Source: Spirochaetia bacterium
GTDB lineage: Bacteria; Spirochaetota; Spirochaetia; Treponematales; Treponemataceae
Assembly (NCBI GenBank): GCA_900769325.1
Contig: CAAGGF010000113.1
Coordinates: forward strand, 1 to 5,334
Reading direction: 5' to 3'
Length of the DNA: 5,334 nt
Shown here: one piece after another, positions 1-5,258 of the stretch
Numbering within the stretch: the first letter of the stretch is position 1
Layout of the letters: every line of letters begins with the position of its first letter
Translations under genes and position numbers: made by a program
The notes under the pieces: generated by a model
Told to the model about the DNA's origin: nothing
Database searches by the model: none
Seen by the model: only the letters and a program-made list of their open reading frames with translations

Positions 1-45
1 AATTGCATTGATCCTTGTCTCGACTGGTACACTTCCGCTTTCCAT
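1..45 (-). CDS. Possible start of an unidentified gene, running off the left edge
   Basis: Read on the minus strand, an ATG at 45-43 is preceded by GGAGG at 55-51 with a 5-base gap, a strong ribosome-binding site. The frame is open to the window edge and gives MESGSVPVETRINAI. It lies 70 bases beyond the stop of the SUMF1 lipoprotein gene and points the same way, so it could be the next gene in that transcript. The same frame is also open upstream of the ATG, back to a stop near position 100, so a longer start (GTG or TTG) is possible, or the stretch could be a remnant. I do not recognise the product. Fifteen codons are too few to prove coding, and the call rests mostly on the ribosome-binding site. 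Confidence 0.35.
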   Translation of the reverse strand, partial: MESGSVPVETRINAI

Positions 46-115
46 TTTTGCCTCCAAATCTGTCACCTTTTCGGCACCAGTCGATTTTAAATGTGTTACT
101 TTTTAGGGGTGCAGA

Positions 116-1414
116 TCAGTACCAACTACCACCGCGGAGAACGCGGTAAGAGCCCGAAGACGCGCCGGTGTCGGCGGTGCTGCTGCTTAGAATGCTGTAG
201 TACCAGTCGTAACACCATTCCCACACATTTCCGCTCATGTCGTATATGCCGAGTGAGTTTGCTTTCTTTCCCTTTACTTCATGGGTTTTATTGCTGCTGT
301 TATTGTCATACCATGCAACTTCATCTACTGTGTCGCTTCCGCTGTAGGTTGTAGTTGAAGTGCCCTCTTCCCTTGCTATGTATTCCCACTCTGCTTCTGT
401 TGGTAAGCGGTAACCGTCGGCTTCTTTGTCATAAGTCAATGCATTCCATGTACTGTTGCTGGATGATGGTCCGCAGTATCCGTTTGTAGTATCTCCTACA
501 ATTCCGCTCCATTTAGTTGGGTCAGTTTCTTCTCCAATTTTATAGGCAGGGGTTAATCCTTCGTCAATTGAACGCAGGTTACAGTAAACCACTGCATCGT
601 ACCAGTTTACATAATAAGCCGGATAGTTATCGCCGACACCGTAACTTGAACTAGGACTTTTTGAACCGTACTTACAGTATTTTTCGTATTCTGCCTGGGT
701 TACTTCGTGGTCACATACATACATATCAGAAATTGTAATCTGCCTTCCGCTTACAAATACGCTTGAAGTCGGTGTCCAAGTTTCTTTTCCTGTAATTGTC
801 GTGCCCGTTACTCCCACAAAGCCTTCAGGAATTACAACGGTACTTGGATCACACCACACGGCAACAATGTCATCAATATCTTCTGCCCCGAATCTTAAAG
901 GAACATTAGTTCCATCTGCAAGCGTCCATTTTTTGAATTTATATTGTTCTGCATTAGAAGAAACGACTGTAGTTTTAGATGGTTTTAGTACTGAAGTTCC
1001 GTAAAGTCCGCTCACTTTTCTGCTTGTTGTGCCATCGTCAAATGTGCCTTCTGAACCTGTGTTAAAGATATAGGTAATTATGTTCCTGTTGTAGTAGATG
1101 TAGACTGCGTTTTCGTTCTGTGCCATTGACGCTGCTGTAAAACCTTCGTAATCTTTTTTTATGCTGTCTACACTGCTTCCTTCCGCTAAATTCTGATTAT
1201 TCTGTATATCTGCAAGTGTATAACCACCCGGATTTAAACTACCTAGAATGTTCTGCTTAAGATGATAAACCGTGTAAGTTCCGCTTTCTGTAATGCTTCC
1301 ACCGTCTGAAACCGGTACCGGCACAGAAACATATTTTATATCTGCATCCTGCTTACAGGAAATAAACCCAAAAAGCAGAACCATTACCGATAAAACTGAT
1401 GTTTTCTTAATCAT
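116..1414 (-). CDS. SUMF1/FGE-like lipoprotein with surface repeats, C-terminally cut short
   Basis: This is a predicted envelope lipoprotein. Residues 1-19 form a signal peptide and FISC puts the lipidated cysteine at 20. Residues about 46-110 (YTVYHLKQN ... YEGF ... YYNRN) resemble the Y-x-V-x-H-x-x-Q-N beta repeats of surface proteins. Residues about 111-187 (ITYIFNTG ... KFKKW) look like an InlB/Listeria-Bacteroides repeat. From about 193 a SUMF1 (FGE-sulfatase, C-type-lectin-like) domain follows: VNWYDAVVYCN (269-279), GYRLPTEAEWEY (334-345), MSGNVWEWCYDW (393-404) and RVLRGGSWY (424-432). It then stops, whereas family members usually continue 25-35 residues to a GFR(V) ending. The C-terminal region that carries the catalytic cysteines of true FGE is therefore absent, and binding is likelier than catalysis. 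The start is supported by AGGAG six bases upstream. An inverted repeat lies just before that site. Domain calls are secure; ligand and function are unknown. Confidence 0.9.
   Translation of the reverse strand: MIKKTSVLSVMVLLFGFISCKQDADIKYVSVPVPVSDGGSITESGTYTVYHLKQNILGSLNPGGYTLADIQNNQNLAEGSSVDSIKKDYEGFTAASMAQNENAVYIYYNRNIITYIFNTGSEGTFDDGTTSRKVSGLYGTSVLKPSKTTVVSSNAEQYKFKKWTLADGTNVPLRFGAEDIDDIVAVWCDPSTVVIPEGFVGVTGTTITGKETWTPTSSVFVSGRQITISDMYVCDHEVTQAEYEKYCKYGSKSPSSSYGVGDNYPAYYVNWYDAVVYCNLRSIDEGLTPAYKIGEETDPTKWSGIVGDTTNGYCGPSSSNSTWNALTYDKEADGYRLPTEAEWEYIAREEGTSTTTYSGSDTVDEVAWYDNNSSNKTHEVKGKKANSLGIYDMSGNVWEWCYDWYYSILSSSTADTGASSGSYRVLRGGSWY
119..187 (-). other. GC-rich 3' tail of the SUMF1 lipoprotein gene
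   Basis: The last 23 sense codons (SSSTADTGASSGSYRVLRGGSWY) contain 46 G/C of 69 bases, about 67%. A 60-base sample in the same gene (601-660) has 25 G/C, about 42%. The tail uses codons such as GCC, GGC, GCG, CGC and TCG that are uncommon elsewhere in the gene. GC-rich segments in an otherwise AT-rich gene can mark recombination between paralogues or a segment under separate selection. Here it covers the conserved block that leads into the usual variable C-terminus of this family. The composition is counted directly; the recombination reading is inference. Confidence 0.6.
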
Positions 1415-1432
1415 TTCCTTCTCCTATAAATC

Positions 1433-1452
1433 AATTTGCAACGCAAACTTAT
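1433..1452 (-). promoter_or_regulatory. Inverted repeat TTTGC-AAC-GCAAA upstream of the SUMF1 lipoprotein gene
   Basis: The core TTTGCAACGCAAA (1435-1447) is a perfect 5-base inverted repeat with a 3-base centre. The surrounding 20 bases match the block at 4633-4652 with one difference, in the same orientation relative to the downstream gene. The near edge is 18 bases before the start codon, just upstream of the AGGAG ribosome-binding site. This position suits a repressor operator within the leader or a small hairpin in the 5' UTR (GTT loop). On the minus strand a TTATAA (1454-1449) adjoins the block and could be a -10 element, but I see no good -35. The binding factor is unknown. Confidence 0.5.
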
Positions 1453-1473
1453 AAATCAAAATTCAATTTGTTT

Positions 1474-2109
1474 TTAGAATTTTACCGATGCATTTATTTT
1501 GGCAAAAACAGGGTAACCGACTTCAAAGTTTGCACCGATTTTTTCCGTAAAATACCAGCTTGCTCCCAAAGTTCCGCCTAGGTAAAGGGCAAAATCGGTT
1601 GAATTTTCTTTTGATTCCTGCCAGCGTCCGCCTTGAATATAAGTATTTTTTGTCTGAATAAAGTCAATGTTCACGCCGACTTTAGGACCTAAGTATAAAT
1701 CAAGATTTTTCACAGGAATATTTACATGATAATTTACAAAAACACCGCAAGCCAGATAATTATTATATTCTGTTTTTCTGTTTGAATTATATCCGTTTAA
1801 AGAATAATATGAATAATTGCTTCTTCCAGAATAATCTGCAAAAAGACCGAATCCAAGCGGTACAGGTCCGCACTGAAGAGTGTATTCTCCGCTTAATCCA
1901 ACGCACGGAATAAAATATCCATCCCGTTCAACCATATTTGTATCAAGCCCGATTCCGCCTTTTACAATGATACTTTTAGATTTTACAGTTCCGCCAAAAG
2001 TCGTAAAAATTTCTTTTACACCTGATTTTGGAGAATCTTCTGATTGTGAAAATGCAAACGGAATAACTGAAAGGAACAGTAACACCGAAATTATTTTTTT
2101 CATTGTCAT
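1474..2109 (-). CDS. Small outer-membrane beta-barrel protein
   Basis: This is a predicted exported protein of 211 residues. Residues 1-21 form a signal peptide (lysines at 4-5, hydrophobic core, AFS before Q22), a signal-peptidase-I type with no lipobox cysteine. The mature part has alternating polar/aromatic strands and glycine-rich turns typical of 8-to-10-strand barrels: GYFIPCVGLSGEYTL (64-78), PLGFGLFADYSG (84-95), LYLGPKVGVNIDF (138-150), FALYLGGTLGASWYF (173-187) and IGANFEVGYPVFAKINASVKF at the end. The final phenylalanine fits a BAM-recognised C-terminal strand. It resembles the general outer-membrane beta-barrel (OmpA/OmpW-like fold) class; I cannot name a family. Two starts are possible, ATG at 2109 or 2103. 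AAAGG at 2123-2119 is 9 bases from the first, which I prefer. The gene sits between two lipoprotein genes; transport, adhesion or structure are all possible roles. Confidence 0.82.
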   Translation of the reverse strand: MTMKKIISVLLFLSVIPFAFSQSEDSPKSGVKEIFTTFGGTVKSKSIIVKGGIGLDTNMVERDGYFIPCVGLSGEYTLQCGPVPLGFGLFADYSGRSNYSYYSLNGYNSNRKTEYNNYLACGVFVNYHVNIPVKNLDLYLGPKVGVNIDFIQTKNTYIQGGRWQESKENSTDFALYLGGTLGASWYFTEKIGANFEVGYPVFAKINASVKF

Positions 2110-2136
2110 ATCTTAAAACCTTTAAAATTTTAATTA

Positions 2137-2199
2137 AAAGCCCTCTATTCGCATGGCTCAAGCCCCTCAAGGCATAAAACTATGCCAACAGAAGGCTTT
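2137..2199 (-). ncRNA. Structured leader/spacer RNA upstream of the beta-barrel gene
   Basis: On the minus strand AAAGCCTTCT (2199-2190) pairs with AGAGGGCTTT (2146-2137) over 10 positions, with one U-G pair. On the plus strand the same position is a C-A mismatch, so the fold favours minus-strand RNA. Inside is a perfect 6-base hairpin, GGCATA-GTTT-TATGCC (2186-2171), followed by a short GGC-TTGA-GCC element (2164-2155). The 3' arm is followed by TTAATTAAAATTTT and then the AAAGG of the beta-barrel gene. It could be a weak terminator for the upstream gene, an attenuator, an RNA-processing site or a cis-regulatory leader. It matches no riboswitch class that I can recognise. Confidence 0.45.
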
Positions 2200-2201
2200 A
2201 A

Positions 2202-2235
2202 TTCTGGAAGATGCCATTTCTGACACCTTCCAGAA
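2202..2235 (-). terminator. 15-bp stem-loop just after the FN3 lipoprotein gene
   Basis: On the minus strand the arms 2235-2221 and 2216-2202 pair along all 15 positions, with two G-U pairs and a GAAA loop (2220-2217). On the plus strand those two positions become A-C mismatches, so the structure belongs to minus-strand RNA, the direction of the gene that stops at 2258. It begins 22 bases after the stop codon. There is no long U-run after it (UUAAAG follows), so it may be a weak terminator or a 3'-end stabilising or processing hairpin that still allows read-through into the beta-barrel gene. Confidence 0.55.
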
Positions 2236-2257
2236 AAGTTTGCTAAAAATTTATAAA

Positions 2258-4585
2258 TTAGTTAGCACCATAAACTGTAGCTGAAACTGTAGATTTCTGT
2301 TCTGTTCCTTTTGTTGCAACCAGCATATATCTGTAAGATTTTCCAGTAGAAAGACCAGTATCTTTATATTTATATTCCTGAGAAGTTACAACATCGATAG
2401 CCTTTGTCTCAACTACACCAGAATTATCATAAGAAATTGTCTTGCTTGTTTTAGAGTCTGTAACAGAAGGTGTTATGCTTACTTTTGTCCATACAACTTC
2501 TGTAAGATTCTTTGTTGTTTCTGTTCTGTACAATTCGTAAACTACATCAGTTTCTGGTAAACCTATATAATTAACAATAAGATTATCTGTTGTCAAAACT
2601 TTACCGTAAACTGATTCAGGACTTTTTGAAATTGTATAAACAACTTCTACATTTGATGTTGCATCAGAAGATTCAAAGGCAGCAGAAGTAGCAGCAATTA
2701 TAGAAGAAATAGTTACTGCATCAGCATCAATCTGTACATAATCAATTTTAGAAACCTTTTCACCGCTGTCTTTGCGTGTTTTTACAACTTTATAACCGTA
2801 TACGCCGTCGTCAAGATCTGCTTCTTTGTATACTCCAACATAGTCAACTGAAGCTGAATCAATAACTGTATTGCTATTCATTGTAAGGTCAGCAACTTTC
2901 TGCCATTCAGCTGTAGTAAAGTTCCATGTAATTGAAGAAGTATCTGATTCTACAGTAGATTTTGTTTTGTAAAGTGTATATGTATAATTTGCAATATCAT
3001 CGTTTGCAAGAGTATCGCTTACATTTACAATTACATCATCTTCAACTTCTTTTGCATAACTTGGAGTTGCAGCAGTTTTTGTACTGTCATAAACTTTTAC
3101 AGAAATGGAAGGACTTATAACTGCTGCTTTTGAAATAGAAACTGAAGCAGAAACCCATTCGCCGTCTTTTTTATTTTCCTGTGAAGTTGTAACAAGAAGG
3201 TATACTTTGTTTCCAGCAGTGTGGTTCTTTGTGTAAACATAGAATAATTTGCCCGTTGTATCTGTTCCAGATGTAGTTTCAAGACTTGAAGTTCTGTCAA
3301 AGTCTGCGGCAACAACTGTTCCTGTGTAATTTGCAGATTTTTCAAGAGCGTATACGCCTGTAATTACAACATCGTTTGAAGGAAGTGTAATTGTCCATGT
3401 AATGTCATTGAAGACAGCATCGTTATCTTCTGAAGATTTTACACCAGAAACTGTAGGCTCAGACTGTGCAGCAAGTGAGTATGGAGAAACAGTTTGAGAA
3501 CTAGAAGCGATTGAATTGCCGTCTGTTACAACAACTCTGTATTCGTACTGCTTTGTGCTGTCAGGAACTGTATCATCAACAAAATAAGACGCTTTTGAAG
3601 AATCTGTAGCGGCAATTGTTCCAGAAACAAGTTCATATTTGAAAGAACCTTCTTCGCATCTGTAAACTTTGTAATAAGAATCAGGAACAGCAGAACCGTT
3701 CAAAATGTATTTAGAGAATACTACGCGTACAGTTTTTCCTAAATCTGTGTATGAAGCAGAAGAAATAGTTCCGCCAGTTCCGTTAAGTCTTTCGATTGTT
3801 ACGCTTTCATCAGAAATAACAACAGGAGAAGATCCAAACAATGAATTTTCTGAATTTACTCTTATAACTGCCTTATAGATACCAGGTGCAGTAACAGTAT
3901 AGTCATAATAGAAAATTTTATCGTTTGTTGAATTATCGCTTATGTTTGATGTTATAATATAAGGATTTTGAACATCAAACTGATTATCAATAGTTGTATA
4001 TCCCAAATCATAAGTTAAATATGCTTTTCCAGGAAAAGAAATACTGAGTTTTTCGCTTTCTTTCAGTTCATCCTTTGAAATTTGAATATTTGAAGAAGTA
4101 ACAACAAAATCTTTGTTTCCTTTTGGAGATTCTTTAGTACCGTAATTTTCATAAGCGTAAAGTTCAAGAGACTTTACATCAGAAGGAGGAACGATACCTT
4201 TTACAGTAACTTTATCGCTTCTTGTGTTTTCTGTTGAAATTGAACGGCCTGTAGAAGTTTTGCTTGCTGCTTCTACAAAATAAGAATATGAAGAACCGTC
4301 TTTAATGTCAGTATCTTTGTAGCTTAAAACATTGTAAGACAAAGAAGATGAATCTCTAAAATTATTGTCTTCATATTTGTAAATAACATAACCGTTTGCG
4401 TTTGCAACTGGTTCCCATGAAACAAAGTTCATTCCCGGATATGCTGTTGCAGTAACCTGAGGTTTTTCAAGATACAGAACAGTATCAAGCTGTGAACTTA
4501 TGTTAGATGCATCACCTGAACATGATGCAAGAACGATACTTGCAGCAACCGAAAGAATTCCTGCAATTTTCATTAGTTTTTTCAT
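2258..4585 (-). CDS. Large FN3-like multidomain lipoprotein
   Basis: This is a predicted lipid-anchored envelope protein of 775 residues. A signal peptide ends in the lipobox LASC with the lipidated cysteine at 22. No catalytic motif is visible; the rest is Ser/Thr/Val-rich beta-sandwich. Residues 42-128 form a clear fibronectin type III unit (PQVTATAYPGMNFVSWEPV, then GYVIYKY, DTDIKDGSSYSYFVEA). Further less regular units lie at about 132-265, 268-368 (YYKVYRCEEG ... DDTVPDSTKQYEYRVVV), 376-487, 492-617 and 640-773 (VVYELYRTE ... KDTGLSTGKSYRYMLVATKG). The recurring 'YxVYR...T...G..Y.Y.V.A' pattern is the FN3 signature; boundaries are approximate. GGAG five bases before ATG 4585 sets the start. 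Methionine 5 is an alternative that would still keep the signal peptide. Likely roles are surface display, adhesion or polysaccharide-related binding, by analogy only. The gene is first in the minus-strand run and has a possible operator 47 bases upstream. Confidence 0.88.
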   Translation of the reverse strand: MKKLMKIAGILSVAASIVLASCSGDASNISSQLDTVLYLEKPQVTATAYPGMNFVSWEPVANANGYVIYKYEDNNFRDSSSLSYNVLSYKDTDIKDGSSYSYFVEAASKTSTGRSISTENTRSDKVTVKGIVPPSDVKSLELYAYENYGTKESPKGNKDFVVTSSNIQISKDELKESEKLSISFPGKAYLTYDLGYTTIDNQFDVQNPYIITSNISDNSTNDKIFYYDYTVTAPGIYKAVIRVNSENSLFGSSPVVISDESVTIERLNGTGGTISSASYTDLGKTVRVVFSKYILNGSAVPDSYYKVYRCEEGSFKYELVSGTIAATDSSKASYFVDDTVPDSTKQYEYRVVVTDGNSIASSSQTVSPYSLAAQSEPTVSGVKSSEDNDAVFNDITWTITLPSNDVVITGVYALEKSANYTGTVVAADFDRTSSLETTSGTDTTGKLFYVYTKNHTAGNKVYLLVTTSQENKKDGEWVSASVSISKAAVISPSISVKVYDSTKTAATPSYAKEVEDDVIVNVSDTLANDDIANYTYTLYKTKSTVESDTSSITWNFTTAEWQKVADLTMNSNTVIDSASVDYVGVYKEADLDDGVYGYKVVKTRKDSGEKVSKIDYVQIDADAVTISSIIAATSAAFESSDATSNVEVVYTISKSPESVYGKVLTTDNLIVNYIGLPETDVVYELYRTETTKNLTEVVWTKVSITPSVTDSKTSKTISYDNSGVVETKAIDVVTSQEYKYKDTGLSTGKSYRYMLVATKGTEQKSTVSATVYGAN

Positions 4586-4622
4586 AAAAACTCCATTCTA
4601 TCCAATTTACTGGACTTTTTGT

Positions 4623-4630
4623 TTTATATA
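4623..4630 (-). promoter_or_regulatory. Possible -10 region of the FN3 lipoprotein gene
   Basis: The minus strand reads TATATAAA here, 37 bases before the start codon, which would give a leader of about 30 bases. The hexamers 17 bases upstream (CATAAA or TAAATT) do not resemble a TTGACA -35 box. If this is the promoter, the inverted repeat at 4632-4650 fills the space between -35 and -10, a position suited to a repressor or to an activator that compensates for a poor -35. The call is based on position and composition only. Confidence 0.3.
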
Positions 4631-4631
4631 A

Positions 4632-4650
4632 AAATTTGCAACGCAAATTT
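4632..4650 (-). promoter_or_regulatory. Inverted repeat AAATTTGC-AAC-GCAAATTT upstream of the FN3 lipoprotein gene
   Basis: This is a perfect 8-base inverted repeat around AAC. It is a longer-armed version of the site at 1433-1452, and the 20-base blocks (4633-4652 here) differ at one base. Its size and symmetry fit a dimeric DNA-binding protein. It adjoins a TATATAAA sequence. No regulator gene is present in the window, so the factor cannot be named. A hairpin in the leader RNA is the alternative, if transcription starts upstream of it. Confidence 0.5.
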
Positions 4651-4808
4651 ATGACTAAATTAAACCTTGAACTTTTTAGCCAGTTCCAGGAAACTTTAAA
4701 ATAAAAAAAGGCCTTTCAAAAACCGTTATCCTGAATTTAAATCATCAGAAAAACAAATTTTTAAAAAGCCTCTGCTCAAAAAATATATACGAAGAAATAA
4801 TATCGCTA

Positions 4809-4841
4809 GAACTGTGAACTGTGAACTGTGAACTGTGAACT
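4809..4841. repeat. Tandem repeat (GAACTGT)4 plus GAACT
   Basis: Four exact copies of the 7-base unit GAACTGT are followed by a partial fifth copy (33 bases in all). It lies in the noncoding spacer about 220 bases upstream of the FN3 lipoprotein gene. Exact short tandem arrays can change copy number by slippage. Because the array is outside a gene and far from the likely promoter, any effect on expression is uncertain. Confidence 0.9.
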
Positions 4842-4958
4842 ATTTTTTATCAAAACTCTCATAACCTCAATAGATGAAGTAATTTACTTTCATATTTTCT
4901 ACAAAATAACAATTTTTTTTCTTCTTGTCAATTCACATTTTATTTAATATATACCCTC

Positions 4959-5101
4959 CGTCATTCCGAACTTGTTTCGGAATCCCACTGATAGGTCTTT
5001 ACAACCGTCGGTGGGATGCTGATGCCCCAGGCACGCGAGTGCCGTGTTAAATAATTTCCTTAAGGCAAACACCCTTGTGGCGTAAACGAGTTCAGCATGA
5101 C
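4959..5101. repeat. Composite palindromic intergenic repeat, one arm split by an insert
   Basis: Two units of the same family face each other. The left unit (4959-4988) reads CGTCATTCCGAA-CTTGT-TTCGGAATCCCAC, with an 8-base stem (4963-4970 with 4976-4983). The right unit, inverted, is GTGGGATGCTG at 5011-5021, continued at 5084-5101 by AAACGAGTTCAGCATGAC. Without the 62 bases between, it would read as one uninterrupted hairpin unit. CCCAC (4984-4988) and GTGGG (5011-5015) pair across the centre. Short GTCAT...ATGAC-type units of this kind are known to recur between genes in many bacteria. That this one recurs in this genome is inference. Confidence 0.65.
5022..5083. repeat. 62-base insert within the right palindromic unit
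   Basis: This segment separates GGGATGCTG from AAACGAGTTCAGCAT, whose ends (ATGCTG and CAGCAT) would otherwise form the loop-proximal stem. It holds its own hairpin, GGCAC-GCGA-GTGCC (5030-5043), with a GNRA-type loop on the plus strand, and the palindrome CCTTAAGG (5058-5065). A short duplication, GATGC TGATGC, straddles the left junction (5015-5025). The segment could be a tiny non-autonomous insertion or a standard long variant of the repeat. It has no coding capacity of its own. Confidence 0.5.
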
Positions 5102-5179
5102 ACAACACTTCCACCAATTTGTCATCCAAAACGCCAATCCAAAAAAATCACAAATTTTTAAACTTTTTTTCCCGCTTTT

Positions 5180-5209
5180 TTGCCGAAAGTGAAAATTTTC
5201 GGATATTTA
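5180..5209 (+). promoter_or_regulatory. Weak candidate promoter for the Rpn-like gene
   Basis: TTGCCG at 5180-5185 and TATTTA at 5204-5209 are 18 bases apart, a plausible but weak -35/-10 pair about 50 bases before the start codon. Between them CCGAAA (5183-5188) and TTTCGG (5197-5202) form an inverted repeat that could be an operator or a small hairpin. A 16-base perfect palindrome (AGA5-T5TCT style, 5219-5234) follows in the leader. AT-rich sequence gives many chance matches, so confidence is low. Confidence 0.25.
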
Positions 5210-5258
5210 AATATATGAAGAAAAAATTTTTTCTAAATACAACTCATAGGGAGAAAAT

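Larger units (their letters stand above)
4586..5258. other. 673-base spacer between divergent genes, no convincing gene
   Basis: This AT-rich region separates the FN3 lipoprotein gene (leftward) from the Rpn-like gene (rightward). Its recognisable contents are the inverted repeat near 4641, a 10-base palindrome AAAGGCCTTT at 4707-4716, a 7-base tandem repeat at 4809-4841 and a composite palindromic repeat at 4959-5101. Poly-T/A runs are frequent (for example 4913-4920). I see no tRNA or other RNA gene. The one open frame of note (minus strand, 5129-4944) runs through the repeat and is judged not to be a gene. The stretch 4842-4958 shows nothing beyond low-complexity AT sequence. Confidence 0.7.

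Noticed and set aside
1..190. Diversity-generating retroelement with template repeat
   Set aside because: Only a SUMF1-type target-like protein is present. There is no reverse transcriptase, accessory gene or near-identical repeat with adenine-specific differences in the window, so the system itself is not called.
91..354. 87-codon plus-strand open frame rich in cysteine
   Set aside because: It lies opposite the conserved SUMF1 motifs of the minus-strand gene, and its Cys/Arg-rich composition is the antisense reading of that gene.
801..1004. 67-codon plus-strand open frame
   Set aside because: It is antisense to the SUMF1 lipoprotein gene, with no ribosome-binding site or recognisable domain.
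1880..2116. 78-codon plus-strand open frame
   Set aside because: It is antisense to the signal peptide and first strands of the beta-barrel gene, with no supporting motif.
1976..2170. 64-codon minus-strand open frame overlapping the start of the beta-barrel gene
   Set aside because: It begins at a TTG inside the structured RNA, has no ribosome-binding site and is out of frame with a well-supported gene.
3115..3345. 76-codon minus-strand open frame inside the FN3 lipoprotein gene
   Set aside because: It is a shifted reading of the FN3 gene with low-complexity Gln/Leu content and no start signal.
4700..4785. Possible terminator around the AAAGGCCTTT palindrome with A/T runs
   Set aside because: The palindrome has no loop and no gene ends nearby on either strand. 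AT-rich background explains the runs.
4959..5101. CRISPR array
   Set aside because: There are only two inverted, imperfect units with unequal spacing. They face each other instead of repeating in tandem, and no cas gene is present.
4944..5129. 61-codon minus-strand open frame (VLCHAELVYATRVFALRKLF type protein)
   Set aside because: It runs through the palindromic repeat units and their insert. Sequences such as HAELV and FRNKFGMT are the translated repeat itself, and no ribosome-binding site is seen before the start. It is treated as a repeat artefact, not a gene.
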